Assembly (NCBI RefSeq): GCF_002754245.1
Contig: NZ_PEEX01000001.1
Coordinates: 558,001 to 622,000 of the forward strand
Source: Chryseobacterium sp. 52
GTDB taxonomy: Bacteria > Bacteroidota > Bacteroidia > Flavobacteriales > Weeksellaceae
Direction: 5' to 3'
DNA: 64,000 bases
Shown here: in pieces, positions 9,913 through 19,269 of the stretch
How positions within the stretch are numbered: the stretch's first letter is position 1
How the letters are laid out: each line of letters begins with the position of its first letter
The notes under the pieces: model-generated
Database searches by the model: none
What the model saw: only the letters and a program-made list of their open reading frames with translations
What the model was told of the DNA's origin: nothing
Program-made: the position numbers and the translations under genes

Positions 9913-10755
9913 ATGAAGAAAGCTCTCTTTTCTCTAAGTTTATTACTTGGAATCACAGCATCAAATGCACAGACTATACTTTCCGAAGATTTTGAAGGAG
10001 CAACATTCCCTTCTACCGGATGGACCAGAACTTCAACTGTAGCCGGCAGACCATGGCAACTGACTAGCGCATTTCCTACAAGTATATCAGGGTTTCTTAT
10101 TTCAGGAACAAAATCTGCAGGTGTAGATTACATCAACCAAAGCAATAATGCAGCACTAATAAGCCCTACATTCAGTCTTGCAGCCACGACTGCACCTGTA
10201 TTAAAATTCAAGGTAAAAGTAGGCTGGTCTTATATGATAAACCAGAATCTTGGAAATCTTTTAGCACAGATCTCTATTGACGGCGGTACAAACTGGACTA
10301 CTCTTTGGAATGAAGACACAGAGCCTGGATTCACAGATGACGGTGACAATAACGAGGCTACAGATCTTTACAATACTGTATCTGTACAGAAAGCTCTAAC
10401 CACGTATGCAGGACAGACTAACGTTAAAATTAGATTCCAGTATATTGCTAATGACGCAGATGCTGTTTCCATAGACGACATTCAGGTTTTAGGAAGCGCT
10501 ACATTAGCTACAAATGAAGCTACATCCAAATCTAAAGAAGCAGTCGCTGTTTATCCTAATCCTACCAAGGGTGAAATCAACATCAAAACTGATCAAAAGA
10601 TTAAATCTACAACAGTTTTCGATATGACTGGAAAATCTCTTCTTCAGAACGATTCTGAAAAATCGGATATTTCTTCACTTCCAAAAGGCACTTATTTAGT
10701 TAAAATCAATTTTGCTGACGGAAGCACTTCTACAAGAAAAGTAATCAAGGAATAA
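9913..10755 (+). CDS. T9SS cargo protein with choice-of-anchor J/cleaved-adhesin-like domain
   Basis: A 280-residue secreted protein. Signal peptide ends at SNAQ (about residue 20). Residues 24-195 look like a jelly-roll choice-of-anchor J domain: ILSEDFEGATFPSTGWT, LISPTFSL, VKIRFQYIANDADAVSIDDIQV. The C-terminal 70 residues are a type A sorting domain (AVYPNPTKGEINIKTD, FDMTGKSLL, LPKGTYLVKI, KVIKE) very close to that of the preceding T9SS gene, while the central domains are unrelated. The upstream sequence and terminator are also shared with that gene, so it is a duplicated cassette whose middle was exchanged. Confidence 0.87.
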   Translation: MKKALFSLSLLLGITASNAQTILSEDFEGATFPSTGWTRTSTVAGRPWQLTSAFPTSISGFLISGTKSAGVDYINQSNNAALISPTFSLAATTAPVLKFKVKVGWSYMINQNLGNLLAQISIDGGTNWTTLWNEDTEPGFTDDGDNNEATDLYNTVSVQKALTTYAGQTNVKIRFQYIANDADAVSIDDIQVLGSATLATNEATSKSKEAVAVYPNPTKGEINIKTDQKIKSTTVFDMTGKSLLQNDSEKSDISSLPKGTYLVKINFADGSTSTRKVIKE

Positions 10756-10775
10756 TGACATCATCATAATCTTTA

Positions 10776-10806
10776 AAACTCACCCGCAATGGTGAGTTTT
10801 TTTATT
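10776..10806 (+). terminator. Rho-independent terminator after second T9SS gene
   Basis: Stem AAACTCACC / GGTGAGTTT, six-base loop, T run; same stem as at 9474. It contains the ATG (10789) that a naive gene call would use for the next gene. Confidence 0.85.
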
Positions 10807-10830
10807 TTATTTTTGCAAAAAAACCGAGAC

Positions 10831-12114
10831 GTGTCTTTTACTTTTATTAAAACAAAACTGATCAACCTCTTAAAACAGGTATTTCCATCTTCTTATACTG
10901 AGCTGGCCGTATTTCTATTCTTTATGATAAGCTATGGAATACTAGGAACTTATATAGCCCTTCATTACCGCATTATTTTTGACAGCAGAATCCCCTGGGA
11001 TGCCTATTTCAGCTTTGACAATAAAGCAATTGTAATGACTGGCGGAAGTTTCGAGAGGCATCCTCTGGCTTATTATTTCTTTAATTGGATCAGAGAGTTC
11101 TCTCTCCTGATATCAGGCGGAAAAATGGACACTACCTTCCGTCTTACACTGGCATGGCTAACCAATACTGCGATCAGCCTCTGCATGGTTCAGGTTTTTA
11201 AATATCTGAAAAACATCATCAGACTTCCATTAAAAATCAGCCTGTTGATTATTCTGTTTTTTGGAGCATTCTCTACGAGTATTATTCTTTCTTTCACTCC
11301 GGAAAACTTCACCTATACCCTGCTTTTACTCTGTATTTACAATTATTATGCAGCCGTAAAGCTGAGAAAGGACGAAAAAATACCGGGATCAGCACTCATC
11401 CTTGCCGGAATTGCCATTGGCGGTCTCACGATTACCAACCTATCCAAAGTATTCATTCCTGTATTATTTGAAAAAAAACTCTTCAGAAGCTGGAAAAAAT
11501 TCGGAAATGCCGTTTTTCGCGTGATCCTCACCACTGCCTGTTTTGTATTTCTTTATCTGCTTAGAATTGATTTTAAGTATGAAAATATATTCTCAAAAAC
11601 CAACCAGCAGTATGAAAAGTTCTCCAATGTAGAATCAATTCCGGACTGGGATATGATGCTTTCTTATTTTTTTGGCGGCAGTATTCTGTTTCCAAGCTTC
11701 ATGATAACCGATAAACACAATATGAAAGGTTTTGATTTTAAAGGCCTGTTAATGGAGCCTTATTCCTCTCCGTTCTGTTATCTTTTTATCACAACATTAA
11801 TCGCACTTATTTTGTGGAGTTATTGTAAAAACTTCAAAAACGAACTGGTCCAGATCATCGCAGTTTCATTTCTGGTTGACATTGTCATTCACTGCATTAT
11901 GAGATTCGGGCTTCACACATCATACATCTATGGAGGGCATTTTGTTTTTGTCTATCCATTACTTTTGGGATGGCTGTTTTACGCCTGCAAATCAACTCCC
12001 AAAACCTTATCATTTGTCATGGTTACAACGGTTATTTTATTTGTCTTTTTACTGATCAATAACCTATTCCGAATGTCAGATTTCTTCCGGTTCTTGGAAA
12101 CTTACTACCAATAA
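10831..12114 (+). CDS. Multi-pass membrane protein (possibly DUF6080 family)
   Basis: About 427 residues with roughly ten hydrophobic segments and short polar loops such as FDSRIPWDAYFSFDNK and GGSFERHPLAYYFFNW, the layout of membrane glycosyltransferase-like (GT-C-fold) proteins. I think it matches DUF6080 but cannot verify this; function unknown. The longest reading frame starts at 10789, inside the terminator stem of the previous gene, which is unlikely. A -7 element TATTTTTG at 10808-10815 puts transcription start near 10822, so I favour the GTG at 10831. It ends at a terminator shared with the converging SPOR gene. Confidence 0.6.
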   Translation: MSFTFIKTKLINLLKQVFPSSYTELAVFLFFMISYGILGTYIALHYRIIFDSRIPWDAYFSFDNKAIVMTGGSFERHPLAYYFFNWIREFSLLISGGKMDTTFRLTLAWLTNTAISLCMVQVFKYLKNIIRLPLKISLLIILFFGAFSTSIILSFTPENFTYTLLLLCIYNYYAAVKLRKDEKIPGSALILAGIAIGGLTITNLSKVFIPVLFEKKLFRSWKKFGNAVFRVILTTACFVFLYLLRIDFKYENIFSKTNQQYEKFSNVESIPDWDMMLSYFFGGSILFPSFMITDKHNMKGFDFKGLLMEPYSSPFCYLFITTLIALILWSYCKNFKNELVQIIAVSFLVDIVIHCIMRFGLHTSYIYGGHFVFVYPLLLGWLFYACKSTPKTLSFVMVTTVILFVFLLINNLFRMSDFFRFLETYYQ

Positions 12115-12115
12115 A

Positions 12116-12140
12116 AAAAGCTGAGAAAATTCTCAGCTTT
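12116..12140. terminator. Bidirectional terminator between converging genes
   Basis: Stem AAAGCTGAGAA / TTCTCAGCTTT with A-rich and T-rich flanks, so it can serve both the membrane-protein gene (plus) and the SPOR gene (minus). Confidence 0.75.
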
Positions 12141-12161
12141 AATTTTTATATCCCGTCTCTT

Positions 12162-12710
12162 TTATCTAGCATCAGAACAGAAAATTCTATACTGTACTGC
12201 AATCGCTGATTTAAAGTATTCTCTTATTTTGGACAGATCTGAAGCCGCACTCTGTTTCGTAAAGTAGCTTCCTGCTAAAATTTTATAGTTCGGTCTTAAA
12301 GAAGCATCTGTTTCCACTTTAAGATTCGGGAATCTTTTTCGGAAGTAAGATTTCACCTCATTGGCTTCTTCGTTGCTTTTCACTGTGGTGATCTGAATTT
12401 TGAACCCTAAAATTCTAGGATTTTTACGACAAATCTCCGCATTACTCAGTTCTCTGCTCGGCACATAAATCTTTGGAGGCTTCGGAGTGGTCACAATTCC
12501 ACTGTCTGTATTATTTTCTCTCACCGAAGGACCGCCTGAAGTTTTGGAACATTTATCTTCAATCCCTCCCAAAGCAGCGCTTACTTTGGAATCCATTGTC
12601 ATAATTAGCTCTGTTCCGGACAAAGTATCTTTTTGAACAACCTGTTGGGCTTCAACATTATAAAACCCAAATAAAGATAGTATTGAAAATATTTTGATTA
12701 AATTTCTCAT
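12162..12710 (-). CDS. Secreted SPOR-domain protein
   Basis: 182 residues. Signal peptide to about residue 21 (FYNVEAQ). A low-complexity linker with two Cys (EDKCSKTS, AEICRKN) leads to a C-terminal SPOR-like domain (about 105-175): FKIQITTVKSNEEANEVKSYF, LKVETDASLRPNYKILAGSYFTKQSAASDLSKI. SPOR domains bind denuded glycan strands of septal peptidoglycan. No catalytic domain is fused, so it is probably a cell-wall-binding accessory. It has its own promoter at 12726-12756, back to back with the actA operon. Confidence 0.8.
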   Translation of the reverse strand: MRNLIKIFSILSLFGFYNVEAQQVVQKDTLSGTELIMTMDSKVSAALGGIEDKCSKTSGGPSVRENNTDSGIVTTPKPPKIYVPSRELSNAEICRKNPRILGFKIQITTVKSNEEANEVKSYFRKRFPNLKVETDASLRPNYKILAGSYFTKQSAASDLSKIREYFKSAIAVQYRIFCSDAR

Positions 12711-12725
12711 TTAAACTTGTTTCTG

Positions 12726-12756
12726 CAAATCTATTAAAATTAAAAAATTATACCAA
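12726..12756 (-). promoter_or_regulatory. Bacteroidota-type promoter of the SPOR gene
   Basis: On the minus strand: TTG (12756-12754), a 20-base spacer and TAGATTTG (12733-12726), 15 bases upstream of the ATG. On the other side of this gap, TATTTTTG at 12841-12848 is the likely -7 element of actA; I see no good -33 there. Confidence 0.5.
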
Positions 12757-12892
12757 ACAACACTATTTAGAATCAATACAAATTAAACGTAAATGATATT
12801 TTCCCTTTTCCATATACCGTTAAATTCCTGTTAAAAATATTATTTTTGCGGAATTGATTGGTTCAATATTTTACTAACATAAGATAATTTAA

Positions 12893-14248
12893 ATGATTAG
12901 TTGGAGAAAGCATTATAAACAAACGTTGATCGCAATAGGCTTATTGCTATCGACAAGTGCTTCAATTTACGGGCAAGACGGCGATCCTAAAAACGGAGAG
13001 AAACTTTTCAAAGCGAATTGTACTGCATGTCACGCACTGGACAAACAGGTAATAGGACCACCTCTTAAGGGTGTTGTAGAACGTGTAAAGACAGAGGGTG
13101 GTGTAGACAAAGATTGGCTTCACAAGTGGATCAAAGACAACAAAGCTCTAAGGGCTTCTGGGGATAAATACGCCAATGAGATTTTCGAAAAATTTAATAA
13201 GACTGAAATGTTACAGTTTCCTAATCTTACAGATAAGGACATTGATGACATCTTAGCATTCACAACTAATCCGCCGGCTCCTGAGCCGGATCCGGTTGCT
13301 ACTACAGCTACGGATGCAGCTGCTGCAGCACCGGCTGACAAAACAACGACAAGTGTTGTTATCATTTCGCTTCTTGCAATAGCAGCGCTGTTAGTTTGGA
13401 TCTTAATTAAACTGAGACAATTGGTTAAATTAGGTCAATCCGAAGAATTAGCAGGGCTTAACGCGACAAGAGTGAAATCTTTCAGCGAAATCTATGAGAA
13501 GTACCACTACATCGGTAAAGCTGCATTGGGTATCCTTGCCCTTCTTGCTGCCTACGGAGTGTGGAACTGGATCATGTGGATCGGGGTTTACAAAGGGTAT
13601 AAGCCTGAACAGCCTATCTACTTCTCTCACAAAATTCACGCTGGAGAACAGAAAATTGACTGTCAGCTTTGTCACTCAAGTGCCAAATACGGTAAGGTAT
13701 CTGAAATTCCATCTATGAACGTTTGTATGAACTGTCACAGAACTATTTCAGAATACAACGCCAAGCATTATATGGAGCCTGGAAAAGATAAAGCATTCTA
13801 CGATGGTGAGATCCAGAAGATCTACGCAGCTACAGGCTGGGATCCTGCAAAACAGCAGTACACCGGGAAAACTCAACCGGTTGAATGGACAAGAATCCAC
13901 AACATGCCAGACTTTGTATATTTCAACCACTCTCAACACGTAGTAGCTGGTGAACAGGCGATCATTAATTCTTTCAACAAAAAGAATCCAAACAACAAAA
14001 TTGATGTTGTATGTAAAGCTTGTCACGGAAAAATTGATACAATGAATGTTGTTCAAATGGCTAATGACTTCACTATGGGATGGTGTATCGAGTGCCACAG
14101 AACTACTGAGGTTGATATGAACAACGGTTATAATAAAGAATACTTCAAGAATCTACATGACAAGTTGAAAAAACAATATCCTCAGGATGGCGGTAAAATC
14201 ACTGTAGATGCAATTGGAGGTCTTGAGTGTGGTAAATGTCATTATTAA
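12893..14248 (+). CDS. actA: Alternative complex III subunit ActA, fused to a cytochrome c domain
   Basis: A 451-residue multihaem protein. A signal segment ends near IYGQ (27). Residues 30-128 form a monohaem cytochrome c domain (CTACH at 43-47, with a Met in the C-terminal half). After a Pro/Ala/Thr linker and a membrane helix (about 152-173) and a second helix (about 206-228), the ActA part carries five further motifs: CQLCH, CMNCH, CKACH, CIECH, CGKCH. That makes six haem sites, against five in the prototype pentahaem ActA. It belongs to the quinol:cytochrome c oxidoreductase (ACIII) that replaces the bc1 complex in many Bacteroidota. First gene of actABCDEF. Confidence 0.92.
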   Translation: MISWRKHYKQTLIAIGLLLSTSASIYGQDGDPKNGEKLFKANCTACHALDKQVIGPPLKGVVERVKTEGGVDKDWLHKWIKDNKALRASGDKYANEIFEKFNKTEMLQFPNLTDKDIDDILAFTTNPPAPEPDPVATTATDAAAAAPADKTTTSVVIISLLAIAALLVWILIKLRQLVKLGQSEELAGLNATRVKSFSEIYEKYHYIGKAALGILALLAAYGVWNWIMWIGVYKGYKPEQPIYFSHKIHAGEQKIDCQLCHSSAKYGKVSEIPSMNVCMNCHRTISEYNAKHYMEPGKDKAFYDGEIQKIYAATGWDPAKQQYTGKTQPVEWTRIHNMPDFVYFNHSQHVVAGEQAIINSFNKKNPNNKIDVVCKACHGKIDTMNVVQMANDFTMGWCIECHRTTEVDMNNGYNKEYFKNLHDKLKKQYPQDGGKITVDAIGGLECGKCHY

Positions 14249-14271
14249 TAACTAAAAAATTAGAAGTATAA

Positions 14272-17200
14272 ATGGCTTCAAACAAAATACAATTTAGAAG
14301 TATTCATGAACTTAAAGACCCGGCTTTAAATGGTAAGCTGGCTCTTAAAGAGTTTCAGGAAGAAATTCCGGTAGAAGATTTCCTTGGAGATGCTGAACAA
14401 AACGGATCCAGTACTTCAAGAAGAGATTTCCTGAAAATATTAGGATTCTCTACGGCAGCTGTAACATTAGCTGCCTGTGAAGCTCCGGTGATCAAAACGA
14501 TTCCTTATGTGGTAAAGCCACACGATATTATTCCAGGGGTTCCGAATTATTACGCTTCAACATATTTTGACGGATACGACTTCGCCAGTGTTTTAGTAAA
14601 GACCCGTGAAGGAAGACCTATCAAAATAGATCCAAACCCGGCAGCAGGCGATTTAGGAACAACTAATGCAAGAGCTCAGGCAGCAGTACTTTCTCTTTAT
14701 GATAATGATAAAGTAAAGCAGCCTAAACTAGACGGTAAAGATGAGACTTTCGATAAAGTAGACAGTTTCGTTCTTAAAGGTTTAGCAGATGCTAGTGCAG
14801 CAGGTAAAAAGATTGTGCTTTTGTCACACTCTTTACCTTCTCCTACTTTCAAAAAGCTATTTGCTGAATTCAAAGCAAAATATCCTACCGCTGAACTGGT
14901 AACTTTTGATGCTTATCCTCACTCTGCAGCATTAGATGCAGCTCAGGAAGTATTCGGACAAAGAGCATTACCTGTTTACGACCTTAAAGGTTCTGAACTA
15001 GTAGTTTCTTTCCAAGCTGATTTCTTAGGAGATTACAACGGAGCAAGCTTAGAAACGTCTTTCGCAGCAGCCAGAAAGCCAGGACCAAACATGTTGAGAC
15101 ACATTCAGGTGGAATCAAACATGTCATTAACTGGTGCTAATGCTGACTCAAGATATAGATTAAAGCCAAGTGCTGTAAACAAAACTTTAGTTGAAGTTTA
15201 CAACGCAATCGTAGGTGCTGGTACTTCTGACAAGACTGCAACTGAAATTGCCACTGAACTTAAAGCGAAAGGCAGCAAAGCTGTTGTTTTAGCTGACGGT
15301 TCTAAAGGAGCACAGGTTTTAGCACACTTAATCAACCAAAAATTAGGATCAGTTGCTTTCACCGGTAAAGCTAACTTCCTAAAAGAATTTGACAAAGCAA
15401 GATACCAGGAATTCTTAGGATGGGTAAATGCAGGTCAGGTTGGAGTATTGATTACAAACAATGTAGACCCTATCTACGCTCATCCAAAAGGTGAAGATTT
15501 CAAAAAATCTTTAACAAAAGTTGCTTGTGTTGTAGCTGTAGCTGATAAGAAAAACGAAATGTACAAAGCAGCGAAAGCTGTAATTCCAGTAGCAAACTGG
15601 CTAGAATCTTGGGGTGATATTGAGCCTCAGACTGGTGTATATTCATTAATGCAGCCTACAATCCAGAAGATCTACAAATCAAGACAGATTGAAGAATCTC
15701 TATTGGTTTGGAAGAATGGTAAAAACAATGCGGCTAATAATTATTACGATTATCTAAAAGGAAGCGCTGCTTCTATTTTAGGAGCGACTTCTTTCAACAA
15801 AGCTTTATATAACGGTATCACGACTTCAAATAATGCAACTGCATTATCTTACTCCGGAGGAAATGCTGCTCAGGCTATTGCTGAATTAGGAAACTTTAAA
15901 GCTTCTGACTTAGAATTAGTATTATACACCAAGCCTTCAATGGGTGACGGTACTCAGGCCAACAACCCTTGGCTTCAGGAATTACCGGATCCTATTACAA
16001 GAATGTCTTGGGATAACTACCTGACAATTTCTCCTAAAGACGCAGAAAAATTCGCGATTGAAAACGATCTTAATGCAAGAATGCAGCTGGATGGTTCTAT
16101 CGTAAATCTTACTGTAAACGGAGTAACCATAAAAGACGTTCCTGTATTCATTCAGCCTGGACAGGCAGAAGGATCTGTAGGTCTTGCCCTTGGATATGGT
16201 AAAAAAGATTCGGGAACTACTGCTGATACAGGAGTAAACGCTTATCCATTATTTGACGGTTCTAACCTGATTGTTTCAGGAGTTAAAATCGATAAAACAG
16301 GAGAAGATCACGAATTTGCAGGGATCCAGCTTCAGAATACATTAATGGGACGTTATGAAATCGCGAAGGAAGTTCCTTTAGCTGAATTTATCAACGTAGC
16401 TTTCGATGACGAACACAAAGGTTGGAACAAACCTTTGGAATATCATACCATCAGTGGAGCTCTTCCTGCTAGAAAGATTGACCTTTGGGATGCTTTCGAT
16501 GATACGGACGGACCTCACTTCAACTTATCAATCGACTTGAACTCTTGTACTGGTTGTGGAGCATGTATTATTGCTTGTCAGGCAGAAAACAACGTTCCTG
16601 TAGTTGGTAAAGAAGAAATCAGAATGTCCAGAGATATGTATTGGTTAAGAATTGACCGTTACTATTCTTCAAGACAGAAAGTAGAAGTATACGAAGGATT
16701 GAAAGAAGGAATGGCAGTACCGGAATTGTACGGAACGGCATTCGGAGACGGAGGTGCATTAAACCACCCTGCAGACAATCCGGATGTAATCTTCCAACCG
16801 GTAATGTGTCAGCACTGTAACCACGCTCCTTGTGAAACTGTATGTCCGGTAGCGGCTACTTCACACGGTAAGCAAGGTCAGAACCATATGGCTTACAACA
16901 GATGTATCGGTACCAGATATTGTGCAAACAACTGTCCATACAAAGTAAGACGTTTCAACTGGTTCACTTATAACTTAAATGATAAGTTTGATTTCAATCA
17001 AAATAATGATTTAGGAAGAATGGTACTAAACCCTGACGTAGTGGTAAGAACTAGAGGGGTTATGGAGAAATGTTCAATGTGTATCCAGGAAACTCAGGCT
17101 ACTATCTTAGCAGCTAAGAGAGACAACAGAAAAGTAACAGATACAGAGTTCAAGAATTCTTGTGCATGTGCTGCTGCTTGTTCTACCGGAGCAATGACGT

Positions 17201-17337
17201 TCGGAGACATGAATGACAAAGAATCTGAAGTGAGAGAATTATATTCTAGCAACAGAAGATATTATTTACTAGAGGAGATCGGCACAAAACCAAACGTGTT
17301 CTATCACACTAAAGTAAGAAACAGAGTAGAAAAATAA
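14272..17337 (+). CDS. actB: Alternative complex III subunit ActB (molybdopterin-like/Fe-S protein)
   Basis: 1021 residues. A twin-arginine-like N-terminus SRRDFLKILGF (about 50-60) precedes AACEAP, where a Cys could be lipidated. Residues 70-720 resemble a molybdopterin oxidoreductase fold that in ActB has no cofactor. The C-terminal ferredoxin module has the Cys clusters CTGCGACIIACQ, CQHCNHAPCETVCP, CIGTRYCANNCP and CSMC...CACAAAC, enough for several cubane clusters. It relays electrons within ACIII on the periplasmic face. It lies 23 bases after actA. Confidence 0.93.
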   Translation: MASNKIQFRSIHELKDPALNGKLALKEFQEEIPVEDFLGDAEQNGSSTSRRDFLKILGFSTAAVTLAACEAPVIKTIPYVVKPHDIIPGVPNYYASTYFDGYDFASVLVKTREGRPIKIDPNPAAGDLGTTNARAQAAVLSLYDNDKVKQPKLDGKDETFDKVDSFVLKGLADASAAGKKIVLLSHSLPSPTFKKLFAEFKAKYPTAELVTFDAYPHSAALDAAQEVFGQRALPVYDLKGSELVVSFQADFLGDYNGASLETSFAAARKPGPNMLRHIQVESNMSLTGANADSRYRLKPSAVNKTLVEVYNAIVGAGTSDKTATEIATELKAKGSKAVVLADGSKGAQVLAHLINQKLGSVAFTGKANFLKEFDKARYQEFLGWVNAGQVGVLITNNVDPIYAHPKGEDFKKSLTKVACVVAVADKKNEMYKAAKAVIPVANWLESWGDIEPQTGVYSLMQPTIQKIYKSRQIEESLLVWKNGKNNAANNYYDYLKGSAASILGATSFNKALYNGITTSNNATALSYSGGNAAQAIAELGNFKASDLELVLYTKPSMGDGTQANNPWLQELPDPITRMSWDNYLTISPKDAEKFAIENDLNARMQLDGSIVNLTVNGVTIKDVPVFIQPGQAEGSVGLALGYGKKDSGTTADTGVNAYPLFDGSNLIVSGVKIDKTGEDHEFAGIQLQNTLMGRYEIAKEVPLAEFINVAFDDEHKGWNKPLEYHTISGALPARKIDLWDAFDDTDGPHFNLSIDLNSCTGCGACIIACQAENNVPVVGKEEIRMSRDMYWLRIDRYYSSRQKVEVYEGLKEGMAVPELYGTAFGDGGALNHPADNPDVIFQPVMCQHCNHAPCETVCPVAATSHGKQGQNHMAYNRCIGTRYCANNCPYKVRRFNWFTYNLNDKFDFNQNNDLGRMVLNPDVVVRTRGVMEKCSMCIQETQATILAAKRDNRKVTDTEFKNSCACAAACSTGAMTFGDMNDKESEVRELYSSNRRYYLLEEIGTKPNVFYHTKVRNRVEK

Positions 17338-17362
17338 AGTTTAAATAATAAATAGGTAAAAA

Positions 17363-18760
17363 ATGTCAGGACATTACGAAGCTCCGATAAGGGAACCTCT
17401 AATTATTGGTCACAAGACTTATCACGATATCACAGAAGATATTGCACGACCTATAGAAGAAAGAGCAGGTAAATTATGGTGGGTATCACTATATGTAGCC
17501 TTAGTTTTATTTCTATATGGATTCGGGTGTATCGCTTATACTATCGGAACAGGTATTGGAGCATGGGGGCTTAACAGAACTATTAACTGGGGTTGGGATA
17601 TTACCAACTTCGTATGGTGGGTAGGTATCGGTCACGCCGGGACCCTAATCTCCGCAGTATTATTATTATTTAGACAGCGTTGGAGAATGTCTGTAAACAG
17701 ATCTGCAGAGGCAATGACGATCTTTGCGGTTGTACAGGCAGCAATCTTCCCTGTAATCCACATGGGTAGAGTTTGGGTAGGATATTGGGTATTCCCTCTT
17801 CCTAACCAGTTTGGTTCTCTTTGGGGGAACTTCAACTCTCCTCTACTTTGGGACGTATTTGCAATCTCTACGTATTTCTCGGTATCAACTGTATTCTGGT
17901 TCATGGGACTAATCCCTGACTTTGCAATGATCAGAGATAGAGCTAAAACTCCTTGGACTAAGAAAATTTATACATTCCTTGCATTCGGATGGGGTGGTAA
18001 AGCAAAACACTGGCAGAGATTCGAAGAACTTTCTTTGGTTCTTGCAGGTTTAGCAACTCCACTTGTATTCTCGGTACACACCACGGTATCTTTTGACTTC
18101 GCAACTTCAGTTATTAAAGGATGGCACTCTACAATCTACCCTCCTTACTTCGTAGCTGGTGCGATCTTCTCAGGATTCGCAATGGTACAGACGTTATTGT
18201 TGATTGCCAGAAAAGTGTGTCACTTAGAAGAATATATTACAATGTATCATATCGAAATTATGAACATCGTCATCGTTCTTACAGGAGGTATGGTAACTGT
18301 AGCTTATGCTACTGAATATTTCATCGGATGGTATTCCGGGTCTCGATTTGAAGACTTTACTTACCTTTCTCCAGGTGCTGCAGTAGGACCTTACTGGTGG
18401 GCATTCTGGGCGCTGATCACTTGTAACTTAATTGTTCCTGCATTGTTCTGGTTCAAGAGAGTAAGAACAAACATTATTGCAACATTTGTTATTGCATTGA
18501 TTATTAACATCGGTATGTGGTTTGAGCGTTTTGACATCATCGTTATCAACCTTTCTAGAGACTACTTACCAGGATCTTGGACTATGTTTAAACCAACGAT
18601 CATTGATGTGGGTGTATACTTAGGAACGATCGGATTCTTCTCTGTATTATTCTTACTATACGCAAGAACGTTCCCTGTAATTGCACAGGCTGAATTAAAA
18701 TCAATTCTGAAAATTTCAGGTGAAACTTATAAAGCAAAAGAAGGAGATGAGCACCACTAA
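17363..18760 (+). CDS. actC: Alternative complex III subunit ActC (NrfD/PsrC-like)
   Basis: 465 residues with about ten membrane helices, the NrfD/PsrC fold that binds quinol. Landmarks: GIGHAGTLISAVLLLFRQRWR, HMGRVWVGYWVFPLPNQ and FSVHTTVSFDFATS. It is the quinol-oxidising membrane subunit of ACIII and the larger partner of ActF. Its last 14 bases overlap the start of actD, so the two are translationally coupled. Confidence 0.93.
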   Translation: MSGHYEAPIREPLIIGHKTYHDITEDIARPIEERAGKLWWVSLYVALVLFLYGFGCIAYTIGTGIGAWGLNRTINWGWDITNFVWWVGIGHAGTLISAVLLLFRQRWRMSVNRSAEAMTIFAVVQAAIFPVIHMGRVWVGYWVFPLPNQFGSLWGNFNSPLLWDVFAISTYFSVSTVFWFMGLIPDFAMIRDRAKTPWTKKIYTFLAFGWGGKAKHWQRFEELSLVLAGLATPLVFSVHTTVSFDFATSVIKGWHSTIYPPYFVAGAIFSGFAMVQTLLLIARKVCHLEEYITMYHIEIMNIVIVLTGGMVTVAYATEYFIGWYSGSRFEDFTYLSPGAAVGPYWWAFWALITCNLIVPALFWFKRVRTNIIATFVIALIINIGMWFERFDIIVINLSRDYLPGSWTMFKPTIIDVGVYLGTIGFFSVLFLLYARTFPVIAQAELKSILKISGETYKAKEGDEHH

Positions 18761-19268
18761 AATTGTATACGGACTTTATGCTGACGACGACGATTTAATG
18801 AACGGCGTTAAGGCATTCAACGATAAAGGAATTGCGATAAACGAAGTGTATACTCCGTTTCCGGTTCACGGACTTGATAAAGCTTTAGGGTTAAAGAAAA
18901 CCAGAATTTCTGATGCAGCATTCTTCTATGCTCTTTATGGTGTTACCATCGGTGCTACTGTAACTTGGTATGTGATGAATCATGACTGGCCTCAAAATAT
19001 TGGTGGTAAACCTGCTTTTGACTGGGCACATAACATGCCTGCATTCGTAGTTCCAATGTTCGAATTAATGGTATTCTGTGCTGCCCACATGATGTCTTTA
19101 ACTTTCTTGGTTAGAAACAAAATGTATCCGGGAGCTCCAGCTCAGAACCCAGATCCAAGAACGACAGATGATAAATTCCTTATGGAATTTGTAACTGAAG
19201 ATGTAGAATCTGTAAAGCAGTTGCTTATTGAAACCGGAGTTGAAGAAATAACTGTTAAAGACGCTTAA
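18747..19268 (+). CDS. actD: Alternative complex III subunit ActD (DUF3341)
   Basis: 173 residues. I use the ATG at 18747 (MSTTKIVYGLYADDD), not the frame's first ATG at 18720, because DUF3341 proteins begin with this strand and the start then overlaps the actC stop by 14 bases. Two membrane helices (about 53-75 and 92-116) follow a soluble N-terminal domain with the VYTPFPVHGLDKALGL motif. It is a structural membrane subunit of ACIII. actE begins 1 base after its stop. Confidence 0.9.
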   Translation: MSTTKIVYGLYADDDDLMNGVKAFNDKGIAINEVYTPFPVHGLDKALGLKKTRISDAAFFYALYGVTIGATVTWYVMNHDWPQNIGGKPAFDWAHNMPAFVVPMFELMVFCAAHMMSLTFLVRNKMYPGAPAQNPDPRTTDDKFLMEFVTEDVESVKQLLIETGVEEITVKDA

Positions 19269-19269
19269 A

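Noticed and set aside
10789..10830. ATG at 10789 as start of the membrane protein
   Set aside because: It lies in the terminator stem of the previous gene and upstream of the likely -7 element at 10808-10815.
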